64,000 bases of DNA from Bactrocera neohumeralis (taxonomy: Eukaryota; Arthropoda; Insecta; Diptera; Tephritidae): assembly GCF_024586455.1 (NCBI RefSeq), contig NC_065919.1, positions 38,788,839 to 38,852,838 of the forward strand, in the 5' to 3' direction. The translations under genes and the position numbers were made by a program. Below the pieces are notes generated by a model, which worked only from the letters and a program-made list of their open reading frames with translations, made no database searches and was not told the DNA's origin. Below are positions 25,055 through 37,276 of this stretch, one piece after another. Within the stretch, counting starts at the first letter, position 1, and each line of letters starts with the position of its first letter.

Positions 25055-26024
25055 CAGGGTGGCGCACGAACCGTGCTACAAAAACAAACCATAATAACTT
25101 TTTCTATAATCAATGTATTACATTTATTTTTTATTGTGTATTAATATAATTACTTATTTTTAAAAATTATGGACCGAAAATTACCTCCAAGCTCAGCTAC
25201 GCATATGCGACACCTAATTATAAAATTATCCATTGTGAGATTGCATCAATTATAGATTTAAAGGACTGCTTCAATTCAGTCAGATTTATGGGTTTTGTTT
25301 TGTATACCTCTTGCTTGACAAAGTCCTATAAAAACAGTTTGGTACAGTCAGATCAGGTGACCTTGGGGATCAACGGAAAGTTCCTTAACATTAAATTGTT
25401 TTAAAATTTTTGTTGGAGCTCCGCAATAACTGCTATGGCTATGGGTGCAGTTGCTCCATCTTGTTGGAACCAAACGCTATTGAAAGGTATAAGTCTTCGG
25501 CACAGTTCTGGGTAAAAAACTCCGCCTCACGGATTATTTCTAGATTTGACACGTGGAGTGATATACGGAAATTTTGCTTGTTTACATTTCCGTTTAGATC
25601 GAAATGGGCCTCATCAGACATAAGCACGCAATTTATCAAGTTATTGTCTTTTTTGACCTTTGACCTTGCAATCATTTTTGGCAATTTTTTTTTTGACGAT
25701 TCAACAGCCGCTTGTTTCTTGAATACGAACATACGGATCTCGATGGTAAGGTCTGTTTGCGATACCTCCAGATTCAGCAAACATGTTTGCCAACCTCATA
25801 ATGGTCTATTTACTCGGGGGAGGGCCCCAAAATACCGTCTGAATTCCCTTTAAACGGAAATGACGGATTCAAAGCACGGTACCGCTGCACTATCGAAACC
25901 CTCTTTTCGGTATCCCAATCAATAATTTTTTAAAAAATTTAACATGCCAAATAAATAAAATAAGTAAGTGGATTACTCACACAGAAAAAATTATTTTAAG
26001 GTTTGTTTTTGATGCGCCACCCTG
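25055..26024 (-). mobile_element. Tc1/mariner-superfamily element, 14-base TIRs, decayed transposase
   Basis: Its termini are CAGGGTGGCGCA and TGCGCCACCCTG, flanked by TA on both sides (25053-25054 and 26025-26026), the target duplication of this superfamily. The minus strand encodes transposase pieces: VESSKKKLPK, NCVLMSDEAHFDLNGNVNK (first catalytic Asp region) and, in the other allele, FQQDGATAP (second catalytic Asp region). At 970 bases it is shorter than a full element, and the frame is broken, so it is non-autonomous. The allele copy is 54186-55158. Confidence 0.8.
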
Positions 26025-27880
26025 TATTTGACGCTTTGTGTTTAAGCGCGTACAATGAGCAACGAAGTGAAGTTGTATGTCGAATTGGCAATTTTGCGTC
26101 CGATATTCTTGTGTTTCATGTCTTACCAGTGAAGTGACAGAGAAAAAGTAAAGGTAATAAAGCAAAAATTGCCATCAGCTAACCCATAAGCGATTGCAAT
26201 TATTTATGCCGGTTCGAGTATGTATGTCTCTAATAAAATCAAATTGCCTACACTTTTCTGACTAAGTGAGGAAAGGCGTTCCTTCATTCAAGCGCGAGAG
26301 GAAAAATTTGAGAGATTTCTTGTTAGGCATATTTTGTGAGGCTATTCTTGCTCAAACCTCATAATAACAAGTAAAGAAGGGCTAAGTTCGGGTGTCACCG
26401 AACATTTTATACTCTCGCATGGTAAAGTGATAATCGAGATTTCATAATATGTCATTTACATATTTTTCAAATACCGTATTTTTGTAAAGTTTTATTCCGC
26501 TATCATCATTGGTTCCTAATGTTTATACTCGTATTATACAGAGAAGGCATCAGATGGAATTCAAAATAGCGTTATATTGGAAGAAGGCGTGGTTGTGAAC
26601 CGATTTCACCCATATATCGTACATGTCATCAGGGTGTTAAGAAAATATTATATACCGAATTTCATTGAAATCGGTCAAGTAGCTCCTGAGATATGGTTCT
26701 TGGTCCATAAGTGGGCGGCGCCACGCCCATTTTCAATTTTTAAAAAAAGCCTGGGTGCAGCTTCCTTCTGCCACTTCTTCCGTAAAATTTAGTGTTTCTG
26801 ACGTTTTTATACTCTCGCAACAAGTTGCTAAGGAGAGTATTATAGTTTTGTTCACATAACGGTTGTTTGTAAGTCCTAAAACTAAAAGAGTCAGATATAG
26901 GGTTATACATACCAAAGTGATCAGGGTGACGAGTAGAGTTGAAATCCGGATGTCTGTCTGTCCGTCCGTCTGTCCGTCCGTCCGTGCAAGCTGTAACTTG
27001 AGTAAAAATTGAGATATCATGCTGAAACTTGGTACACGTATTTGTTGGCTCCATAAGAAGGTTAAGTTCGAAGATGGGCAAAATCGGCCAACTGCCACGC
27101 CCACAAAATGACGAAAACCGAAAACCTATAAAGTGTCATAACTAAGCCATAAATAAAGATATTAAAGTGAAATTTGGCACAAAGGATCGCAGTAAGGAGG
27201 GGCATATGTGGACGTAATTTTTTTGGAAAAGTGGGCGTGGCCCCGCCCCCTACTAAGTTTTTTGTATATATCTCAGAAACTACTATAGCTATGTCAACCA
27301 AACTCTACAGAGCCGTTTCCTTCAGGCATTTCCATAAACAGTTCAAAAATGGAAGAAATCGGATAATAACCACGCCCACTTCCCATACAAAGGTTATGTT
27401 GAAAATCACTAAAAGTGCGTTAACCGACTAACAAAAAACGTCAGAAACACTAAATTTTACGGAAAAAATAGCAGAAAGAAGCTGCACCCAAGCTTTTTTT
27501 AAAAATTGAAAATGGGCGTGGCGTCGCCCACTTATGGACCTAAAACCATATCTCAGGAACTCCTCGACCGATTTCAATGAAATTCGGTATATTATGTTTT
27601 CTTAACACCTTGATGACGTGTACGAAATAGGGGTGAAATCGGTTCACAACCACGCCTTCTTCCAATATAACGCTATTTTGAGTTCCATCTGATGCCTTCT
27701 CTGTATAATATTTCCGTAGCATCTATGGTTCGAAATTGGGCGAAATATATTCACAACCACGCCTACTTCCCATATACCACAATTTTGAAGTCCATCTGAT
27801 TCGTTCACGTTAAAGTATATAAGTTCAACACGAGTGAAGATAACGGACCAAAACTTTTCACAAATACTGTATTTCTGGTG

Positions 27881-29423
27881 TAGCATAGCCCGAATAAAAA
27901 TCTCCGAGATCAGACCATTTTATTGAAATATCGGTAAATATCTCAGATATTCTAAACATATTCATAGGAGATGTGTTCCTTCCAACAGTGTTCGTCTGTG
28001 CCAAAAATGGGCAAAATCAAGCCAATATTTCTTCTTGCCCCACATACCTCTTATTTGATTTTCACAATTCTAGTGGACTTTGTGCCGAATATATTGGTCA
28101 AATTTTGAATTACATACCTTAATAAATTTGCATGGAAATATGTTCATACTTAAGTCAACGTGTTGGCCCCCATATACATATGTAATAACACGATTTCTGC
28201 CTTTACTTTTTACTTTACGCCGAATATGTATATTGCGTACTTCCTAAGATATCTTTAAAATATTATAAGAATACATATATGTGACCTGGAAAACGGAAAG
28301 GGGGCTTAGGTGTCAAAAAATTTATTTTCACTTTTTAGTTGGTTCGGATGGAAGATGAGATGCTTTTTCGCGTGATAGAATCCAAAAAGTCATAACTTGT
28401 TTGAAAGTTAGCTCCTTTTTCGTGGACCAGGTCACATATTATACATTAAATTTTTAGGCACATGTAAAATCCAACTATATTTGAAAGTCAGTAAGAAATA
28501 CTAACGTAAATTAATAGTAGTCTAGTATCAAAGGCACGCAATTAGAAAACCTGCTTTTCAGATGGACCAAATTAGTATTAATTGTTTTAATTTGGCTTAT
28601 GCGAAAAAATCGCGATTTACAAAGCTCCATAGAGAGCTTATGGACGGTTTAGGTATTAAGACACAGATGTGTACATAGACCTAATAATTTACAATATTTA
28701 GCATATATATTTAATGGGAATTAGTATTTATTCTTTAAAATTGTTTTCAATGTATTTGGCTGCAAATCCCCTTACTCAAATGTTATTGAATAATTTTTAA
28801 AACAAAAATGGCTTACCTACCTGTGTCTATTCATAACAACTCAAACTTTCAACCTTGATATATGGTATACTTAAAAATTGTTTTCACAAATTTTCTACCT
28901 ACCTAGTTTAGCCTTCACGAGCGAACTTTTGCGGAAGATGAACTCCTTTGTTTCAGAAAGCATTAAAAAAAGCAATTTACGTAGGAGTTTTCCGTGTAAA
29001 TACTTTCAAGGCTATTAAGCAAATTACTAATTTCTAAGAGATATATATATGTATGTACTATACGAGTATATGTATAATTTATATATTATTATGCTAGATG
29101 TTTATACTTTCAGTTACACTAAATAACTTGAGTAGTGAAGTCTACATTTTTAGCTGAAGTTTTAATTAATTAAGTGAAAATTTACCATAGTGGTGTTAGC
29201 ATCATAAATCATATCAATATAATAAAATATAGAACGAATCTATATCATCATCCACTTGAAAGAAGACTGAAGAAGACCAGCAAGTTACCTAAAAAGAGAA
29301 CACAGGAGTCATTCGGAAGAAAAATCAAAGTATTACACACTTGTTTTAAAGTGTAGTTAAATTATTTATTTTTATGATTAAATTATTTATTTTTCTTTAG
29401 TAAGATTAGGAATTTTAAAAATT
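27881..29423 (+). other. Non-coding 5' region of the Helentron
   Basis: AT-rich sequence between the DINE-like 5' kilobase and the first coding remnant. It contains a small inverted-repeat element (28277-28439). No gene was recognised; it should hold the Helentron promoter and leader. Confidence 0.45.
28277..28439. repeat. 163-base MITE-like sequence with 13-base terminal inverted repeats
   Basis: ATATGTGACCTGG at 28277-28289 is repeated as the exact reverse complement at 28427-28439. The interior is unrelated and non-coding. No other copy was seen in the window and the target duplication is unclear in the TA-rich flank. Confidence 0.45.
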
Positions 29424-30328
29424 ATGCCTAGATTAAATAAAAGATCTGTTGTACAAAGTCGACTTGAAAATAGAAGACGTATGCAGATTCTTCGGGCTAA
29501 CTCATTATATAGAGCTAGTGAGCAATCACATAATACTCAAGGCCATGCCAATCGCAGATTAGATCCAGAAGTCCGCCTGTCAGAACAAAGTACCAATACA
29601 GTTCAACATAGGACAAGGCGACAAAATTAAGGAGTTCAGTGCTAGGTAGTATAAATACTGTTCAGCATAGGTCTCGGCAGGAAAATCCCGAAATAAGGTC
29701 AGCTGAACAAATCATAGATACCAATCAGCATAGAACCCGGCAAAACCAAAATCTCAATTTCGCTCTGAAGAGCAAAGTAGGAATACCCGAACATAGTTCC
29801 CCCGCCAAATCTTCGGTCTGCTGAGCAAAGACTGTTCAGCTTCGGTCTGCTGAGCAAAGTATAAATACTGTTCAGCATAGGTCTCGGCGAGAAAACCCAG
29901 AGCTTAGGTCTGCTGAGCAAAGTATAAATACTGTTCAGCATAGGTCTCGGCGGGAAAATCCCGAAATAAGGTTAGCTGAACAAATCGTAGATACCAATCA
30001 GCATAGAACCCGGCGACAAAATCCTCAATTTCGCTCTGAAGAGCAAGTAGGAATACCAGAACATAGGTCCCGCCGGGAGAACCCAAAATCTTCGGTCTGC
30101 TGAGCAAAGTATAAATACTGTTCAGCATAGGTCTCGGCGGGAAAATCCCGAAATAAGGTTAGCTGAACAAATCATAGATACCAATCAGCATAGAACCCGG
30201 CGACAAAATCCTCAATTTCGCTCTGAAGAGCAAAGTAGGAATACCCAAGAACATAGAATTCGACGCCAAAACCCTATTATTCGGTCAAATGAGCAGTCTC
30301 ATATCCACCGTAGTACCGAGAACTTGAA
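29424..30328 (+). pseudogene. Helentron N-terminal leader with Arg/Gln-rich repeats
   Basis: It starts MPRLNKRSVVQSRLENRRRM and continues into repeats of the type RSAEQSINTVQHRSRRENPE. The frame is open to 29630, then broken several times by small indels. Helitron proteins often have a long charged N-terminal region before the conserved domain, so this is read as the start of the Rep protein rather than a separate gene. The start codon choice rests on being the first ATG in the frame. Confidence 0.55.
29560..30300 (+). repeat. Tandem array, 63-base unit (21 codons), about 189-base higher order
   Basis: The phrase TCTGCTGAGCAAAG recurs exactly 63 bases apart (29846 and 29909). A larger unit starting GTCTCGGCGGGAAAATCCC recurs at 29944 and 30131, about three basic units apart. 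The unit encodes a 21-residue motif, RSAEQ-x6-HRSRRENPE-x, in one frame, but the frame is not kept across the array. Confidence 0.75.
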
Positions 30329-33300
30329 AGAAATCCTAACTATAGACATTTAGAGCGCATACGTGATCAGATACAAAGAGAACGTTCAAGAAGAAATCCT
30401 GAAACAAGGAGAGAGGAACGTTATAGAGAAACGCAACGACGACAGCTTATCAGGAGGGGTGCAAGGGAACAAATTTTAAATCAGAGACGTCAACAACAAA
30501 ATCTGGTCCGTATTCATAGAGAAAACTTAACAAATAGGCAAATTCAAAATGAAAGGCAGTCCCAACGAAATATATTAAACAGAGAAAATAATGTCTCTGA
30601 TATTTTTGCAAATGGTGGCATTTCAAGCGCTTTTCGAAGCATTTATTTTGAAAATATAAAAGAAGATCCCACCGAAATGTATTTGCTGTGGGGATTATGG
30701 TTTCCACATCAAGTACGCAAGTTAAATTTCGGAACTATAGCTCAAGTTCACCCAGATGCTACATCTGCTTTCTTTTTAAAGCAAAAGTTTCCTTCTGAAG
30801 ATGGAAACTACAATTTTTGCTTAACTTGCAAAAATGGGATTGCCAAAAATAACATACCAAAAATATGTTTGTTAAATGGTCTAGACTTTCCGGATATACC
30901 AGATTGTTTAAAAAATTTAACCCCTATTGAAGAAAGGCTAATAATGCCTCGATTGCCTTTTATGACCATTCGTCCATTGGGATATCAAGGCCAAAGTTCG
31001 GTTAAAGGTGCCGTTGTCAATATACCTATTTCTGTTAATAATGTTGTGACATCTCTACCGAGGACTTTTGATCAAACTCATGTGATACAAATTCACTTAA
31101 GAAGACGTATGGAATACAATCATGATTATATGACTGATACCATATGGCCTGCGAAGGTTATGGAAGCTTTGCGATTCTTAGTGAATACTCCTCTGTATCG
31201 TGAGCATAATATACACATAAATGAGAATTGGATTTCAGGCTTTAATAACCAAGAAGAAGTTCCCTTTGTTGCATCTGCTGAAGATGATAGATTGGTTCAA
31301 TCTCTTTATGAGGAACAGACTTCCCATAATAATCACACAGACATTCCCATAGCTCCAAGAGACTCTTTTAGACAATATTCCTATAGAAAACATGGAATAT
31401 AACCGTTTAGTTATAGCGCCAGGGGAAGGGCAAAGGCCAATTGACCTAGTTCAAGATAATAATTCGGGAGAATTGTCATTTGGAACAATATACGTTGTGT
31501 AGAAACGTACATGCTCCTAAACATATGGTAAGATAGTACGTTCCGAAATTCGCCGCTTTGAACGCAGAGCGAAGTTGTTCTACGACTATAAAAAATTAGA
31601 ACTACTGCAAATTTAGAATAGCACATCCATTTGCCATCGAAAGTTTTCAGGTCGTAACCGTGTTACGGCTCAAAATGTATTAAATGAAAACTTTGTTCAA
31701 AACTTGATTCAACATGATGACGGTTACTAAATTTTGAAAGGTGTTAGATCCTCTCCTGCTCACTGGGAAGCTGAGAAAAAAAAAGCAATTGCAATGATTC
31801 GCCAATTTGGGCTTCCAACCTTTTTCATAACTCTATCGGCTGCTGAATCTCAGTGGGTTGAGCTGTTGGTTATTCTGTCGAAAACTGTTGATTCAAAAGA
31901 TATTTCACAAGAAGAAGCCAACATTTTATCAACCCAAGATAGATATCGCTTAATCCGCTCAGATGCGGTTACTTGTGCTAGATATTTTGATTACCGCTAC
32001 CGGCAAATCCTTAAACTTTTTAAAGATAATACCGGCATTTTTGGAACACATTTTGTAAAAAACTATTACTGGAGAGTAGAGTTTCAACAGAGAGGTTCCC
32101 CTCATATACATGGCATGTATTGGCTTAATAATGCTCCCAAGATCAACCTTCAAAGTCCTGAGACATTCTCCGAAGTCATTGATTTCATTGACACTTATGT
32201 TTCAACAGATAGTTCAGTAAGCCACTTGGAACATTATTTAGATTATCAAAAGCATAATCACAGTCGGTCGTGTACTAGAGAAATAAGAGGACAACAATTT
32301 TGTCGTTTTGGTATACCATATCCACCAATGCCTTGCACACAAATATTGCTTCCTTTTCCAGACACAACCCAAGATTTGGAAAGGCATAAGGAAACTTCTC
32401 TAGAATTCAAAATGTTTTAAATTCAACTCTGACTACAGAAGATATATCGAATTTAGATAATTTTGAAAATTTCTTGAGCGATAATAGAATAAATATGTCT
32501 TTTGATGACTATTTGTTAGCTCTGAGATCAAGCTTATCGAAACCTAAAATTTTTCTGAAAAGCAAAATGCAAGATCGTTTTATAAATGCTTATACTCTTA
32601 TTTTGGAACTCCATAGGGCTAATATGGATATCCAATATATACTGGATGCATATGCTTGCTGTTCCTATATAATTAATTATATTAACAAATCGAACAGAGG
32701 AATTTCTAGGCTCTTAAATGAAGCTATATCAGAAGTAAATGCCGGAAATTATACAATAAAGCAAAAACTTCAACATATAGGTCATAAATTTATATCAGGC
32801 ACGGAAATATATTTATTGCTGCATTGGGCTTCATCTTTCGGAAGCTAGTAATGGAGAAATATTTATAAATACCTCACGACCAGAGGAACGTGTGCGAATG
32901 GTAAAATGGAACCTTCTTCAGATTCTACTGAAATATTTGTAGCTGGTATTTTAGACCGTTATGTGCAGCGGCCCGATCAGTTAGAAACTGTTTGCTTAGC
33001 AGATTTTGCATCTATGTTTAAATTTGTGAAATCCAATAGAATAGTGCAAGACAGTGATCATGAAGAAGAAGAGAGGGAAGATAATAACGTACCAGATATT
33101 GGAGTACCCATTGCACTTAGAGACGGCAGCGGTTTTGTTAAAAAACGTACTCAAACCAATTATTATTCGGTACAGAAGGTTTAGTCCTGATGTGACCAAA
33201 GTTGAGTATTTCCGCGAAATGGTAATGCTTTTCTATCCATGGCGGAACGAACAGGAAGATCTTATTGAAAATGATAATGAGCTAACTTGTATAACTCACC

Positions 33301-33600
33301 GTATTTTAATTGAGGGAAATCGAAAAAAATATGATGTTTTTGATCAAAGAGAAAGTCTTAGAAAGTCTTTATAATGAGACAGACTTAGAAGAAGCTGTAC
33401 AAAATGAACTACCTGTTGTGGAAAATGAGTTTCGGGTGCACTTCCAGAAATAAGCCCTAATATTAATTTGCTGGATTTGCATGGCGAACATACAACAGAT
33501 AATGGTACTGAATCTGATTGCAATATTAGGCTTATTAAACTACCCCTTTAATTTCGGTTGAGGAATTATTTTCTCTAGTTCAAAGTTTAAATATTAAGCA
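30329..33600 (+). pseudogene. Helentron Rep region (HUH endonuclease), frameshifted
   Basis: Open from 30329 to 31402, then interrupted by shifts and stops near 31390, 31490-31735, 32420, 32850, 33185 and 33375. Domain order is as in Helitron proteins: CLTCKNGI, then LTPIEERLIMPRLPFMTIRPL (N-terminal conserved domain); APGEGQRP in a shifted frame; FFITLSAAESQW; the HUH metal site RGSPHIHGMYWL with its two His at 32103-32111; HNHSRSCTR; and YIINYINKSNRG with two Tyr at 32666 and 32678, which fits the two-tyrosine Rep active site. The Rep nicks and joins single strands during rolling-circle transposition. The sequence is clear but no single reading frame survives. Confidence 0.85.
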
Positions 33601-33610
33601 AAGAACATAC

Positions 33611-35687
33611 TTGACTCATTTGATGCATCAGATTAAAACAAGTCGACCATTTTATGAATTCATTGGGGGCGGAGCAGGTGTTGGAAAAAGTCGTTTGATA
33701 TCTGCAATATATCAAGCTCTTAACCATCTCTTCAATTCTACACCTGGATCCACCCCAAGTTCTTTAAAAGTTCTCCTTTGTGCACCTACGGGTAAAGCAG
33801 CATTCGGGATAGGTGGACTGACACTTCACTCAATATTTTCTCTTCCTGTAAATCAGCTGAATAGAGAGTTGAGGCCCTTAAGCAGTGACATACATAGTTA
33901 ACTCTTTGTATTCCAAACTTGCTGATTTAAAACTAATCATAATTGATGAAATATCAATGGTGGGCGCTCGAATGTTTAGCTATGTTGATGCTAGGCTTAA
34001 ACAAATTTTTAAAACAAACAACCCATTTGGTGGCATACCGATTATAGTGTTTGGAGATTTGAAGCAACTCTCACCTGTTGGAGATAGGTGGATATTTTCT
34101 TCTAACTCTAATGATGCTTACAGCACTTTAGTTGGTTCTCCTTTGTGGGACTTATTCAAATATTTTGAATTAACAGAAATAATGAGACAAAGGGACGATC
34201 AAGCTTTTGCTATTGCGTTAAATCGTATGGCATCTGGCACTATGACAAATGATGATATATCATTAATTCAAACTCGGGTAGTTAATTCTGAAGAAGTCCC
34301 CGATGATGCGATCCATTTATTTTGGTCAAACGAAGAGACAAATAATTTCAATGCCCTTAAGCTCAGTCGAATTACAACTGAAGCTATTTCTTCAACTGCC
34401 AAAGACTCTGTAAGAGGAATGGGTATAGGTGATCAACAAGGGAATATTTTGGAAAGAGTTCAACTTTTCAAAACTTCTGAAACACAGGGACTTCCTTATC
34501 AGTTGACACTAAAAACCACTGCAAAATACATGATTACAGTGAATATAAACACATGTGATGGTTTAGTTAATGGGGCAACTGGAGAACTAATGCAAATTGA
34601 TTATCCAGTAATTCTTTGGATTAAATTCTTGGAACCTTCTGTTGGTTTGATAGCACGATCAAAAAAGCCTCATCCTTTAGAAAGTTCTTGGACCCCAATT
34701 GAAAAAGTTATTAGATCTTTTCAATATAAAAGAAATGAGCAAATTATAATTGAAAGAAATCAGTTTCCAGTTGTTCCAGCTGAGGGAATAACCATTCACA
34801 AAAGTCAGGGTGCTACATATAATAAAGTTGTCGTTCATACTCGACCCAGAATGCCTAGAGCTTCGATATATGTCGCTTGCAGTCGAGCTACTACGGCAGT
34901 AGGTCTCTTTATTATCGGAAATTTTATTCCTCTTAATAAATTTTCTGAATCGGATCCAGTATTTAGGGAAATGATGGAATTGAGCACATCTAAAGCCCTG
35001 ATTACAAGTTTCGATTTTATGATTTCTCGATCATCAGCACTTCAAATTTTATATCATAATCCTCAGAGTCTCCACGCTCACATTAACGATATAAAAGGCG
35101 ACTGTCTGATGCTATCTTCAGATATTTTATGCTTCGTAGAAACCTGGAGCACTCCTGTTGAACATTTTGAGATACCAGGATTTACTCTTATAAACGAGCT
35201 GAGGATAGATAGCACTGAGACAAGCAACCGAAATAAACGGGGCCTTATAATTTATGCAAAGCATAGTGTTGCCAGCTCTATAGAACCGAAGATTATGAAG
35301 AAGATTTATTCAGACCGCAAAGTTTTAGAAGCAGTTTTGTTTAAATGTTTCAACAACAATATTCTGGTTCTTTACAGAAACTCAGCTTTTCCCCTCAGGC
35401 TTTTTATTGCAGAACTTCAAGAAATTCTTACTACAGAGTTGTGCAATCAAAATGTCTTAATTGTGGGAGATTTTAACATTTGCTTAAAGTCTGCAGGGTC
35501 TACAATAAAAAATCTTCTTCAAGATAAAAACTTTAGTTCCCTGCTTAGTGTAGAATATTCAACTACACCTGCGGGGAGGCAAATTGATTGGGCATTTTCA
35601 AACATGGATCATTCTCATGTTGATGCTATCACTTATGAGACAGTGCATAGCTATCATGATGGTATTTGTGTCTCTATTTCGGACTAA
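33611..35687 (+). pseudogene. Helentron Pif1-like helicase fused to EEP endonuclease
   Basis: Walker A GGGAGVGKSRL near 33664-33693 and APTGKAAFGIGGLTLHS lie in one frame; a one-base shift near 33890 leads into a 600-codon frame with Walker B LIIIDEISMV, FGDLKQLSPVGDRW, LTEIMRQRDD, EGITIHKSQGATYNKVVVHT and YVACSRATTAVGLF (motifs II to VI). From about 35030 an exonuclease-endonuclease-phosphatase fold domain follows without a break: HNPQSL, ILCFVETW, VLIVGDFNI, IDWAFSN and SYHDGI, ending at TAA 35685-35687. The helicase-endonuclease fusion is the diagnostic trait of Helentrons. Only the one shift breaks the helicase, so this is the best preserved part of the element. Confidence 0.88.
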
Positions 35688-35806
35688 GGCTATGTACAAT
35701 AGTATCTTTTTCACACATAAGGGCATTAGAATAGGTTAAAAATATGACATTATGAATTAATAAAGAAATATTTAAACTTAGAAATTTTAAATCATTTGTA
35801 TAATTT

Positions 35807-36720
35807 TTCAACCTGCTTTTGGAGAAAATAGTTCGAGCCGCAGAACTAAATAGAGAAGGTACCATCTTCTATAAGAGTGTACAGCTGTTGGCGTATGCCG
35901 ATGATATTGATATCATCGGCCTCAACACCCGCGCCGTTAGTTCTGCTTTCTCCAGGCTGGACAAGGAAGCACAGAAAATGGGTCTGGTAGTGAACGAGGG
36001 CAAGACGAAGTATCTCCTGTCATCAAACAAACAGTCGTCGCATTCGCGACTTGGCACTCACGTCACTGTTGACAGTCATAACTTTGAAGTCGTAGATAAT
36101 TTCGTCTATCTTGGAACCAGCGTAAACACCACCAACAATGTCAGCCTAGAAATCCAACGCAGGATAACTCTTGCCAACAGGTGCTACTTCGGACTGAGTA
36201 GGCAATTGAGAAGCAAAGTCCTCTCTCGACAAACAAAAACCAAACTCTATAAGTCACTCATAATTCCCGTCCTGCTGTATGGTGCAGAGTCTTGGACGAT
36301 GTCAACAACGGATGAGTCGACGTTGCGAGTTTTCGAGAGAAAAGTTCTGCGAAAGATTTATGGTCCTTTGCGCGTTAGCCACGGCGAATACCGCATTCGA
36401 TGGAACGATGAGCTGTACGAGATATACGACGACATCGACATAGTTCAGCGAATTAAAAGACAGCGGCTACGCTGGCTAGGTCATGTTGTCCGGATGGACG
36501 AAAACACTCCAGCTCTGAAAATATTCGACGCAGTACCCGCCGGGGGAAGCAGAGGAAGAGGAAGACCTCCACTCCGTTGGAAGGACCAAGTGGAGAAGGA
36601 CCTGGCTTCGCTTGGAATATCCAATTGGCGCCACGTAGCGAGAAGAAGAAGCGACTGGCGCGCTGTTGTTAACTCGGCTATAATCGCTTAAGCGGTTTCT
36701 ACGCCAATTAAGAAGAAGAA
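35807..36720 (+). mobile_element. 5'-truncated RTE-like LINE inserted in the Helentron
   Basis: It starts within the RT domain (CAACCTGCTTTTGGAGAAAA), keeps an open frame 35819-36691 with LLAYADDIDIIGLNTRAVSS, FVYLGTSVN, LLYGAESWTM, RWLGHVVRMDENTPALK and the C-terminal NWRHVARRRSDWRAVVNSAI, and ends in an (AAG)n tail. The nonamer GTATAATTT occurs at 35798-35806 and again at 36721-36729, a target-site duplication that marks both ends. The open frame suggests a relatively recent insertion, younger than the Helentron. It encodes no complete reverse transcriptase. Confidence 0.85.
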
Positions 36721-36729
36721 GTATAATTT

Positions 36730-37276
36730 GTTAGTATATAAGAATTTGTATAAACATAAGGTAGAATTAAAATAATTTAACAAATCTTTCAAAATTGTAA
36801 TATTATATAATAAAATATACATTATTATATATTAAAAGAAATGCAGTTTTTTGAAAAAAAAATATTGTTTTAAATACAATATATATTTTTGGTAATATAT
36901 AAGAATTTGTATAAATATAAAGTAGAAGTAAATATTTTAAGAATAAATGAAATGTACGTAGGATAAATTTTGCTATTTATAAAATCATATCTTTAGGTTT
37001 TAAAAAATAAAACATTTAATTATTAAAATATATAATACTTATTACTTCTAAATCAAACCTATATAATCTTATTGATGTAAGAAATAAAATGTGCATTAAC
37101 TTCGAAAAACGATTGTTTTTGTTTTTTTACATATGTAGTCCTCAATACAGTCAAAATAAATGAAAATACAATTCAATACTCAAAGTACACAAATTGATCT
37201 AATCTAATTAATTTTACAGCAAAATAAAAAAATATGTAAATGACGGATAATGAAATCTCGATTATCACTTTATCAT
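36730..37276 (+). other. AT-rich 3' untranslated part of the Helentron
   Basis: A very AT-rich stretch. A phrase ATATAAGAATTTGTATAAA occurs near 36737 and again near 36898, an internal duplication of about 45 bases. No coding. The last 80 bases, from about 37195, are also found at 40538 in a small family B element. Confidence 0.55.

Larger units (their letters stand above)
17067..26296. repeat. Segment D1a (allele 1 copy of 47178-55430)
   Basis: Base-by-base similarity with 47178-55430 in the same order. Blocks align at 17067-22060 and, after an interval private to this copy (22063-23477), up to 26296, where both copies read TTCATTCAAGCGCG and then diverge. The differences are typical of alleles: an extra 180 bases near 21540, about 290 bases (24080-24370) absent from the other copy, and private mobile elements. 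Confidence 0.85.

Noticed and set aside
25410..25853. 147-codon plus-strand frame
   Set aside because: It is antisense to the Tc1/mariner transposase remnant, which shows the expected SDE and QQDGA motifs on the minus strand.
26733..27431. Overlapping 80-120 codon frames on both strands with DGQTD repeats
   Set aside because: The same frames appear in every family B element and arise from the GTCY microsatellite and repeated CACGCCC words. They are not kept intact and have no protein motif.
29560..30300. Tandem array considered as CRISPR-like or satellite
   Set aside because: Units are contiguous without spacers, are a whole number of codons and lie in a transposon coding region.
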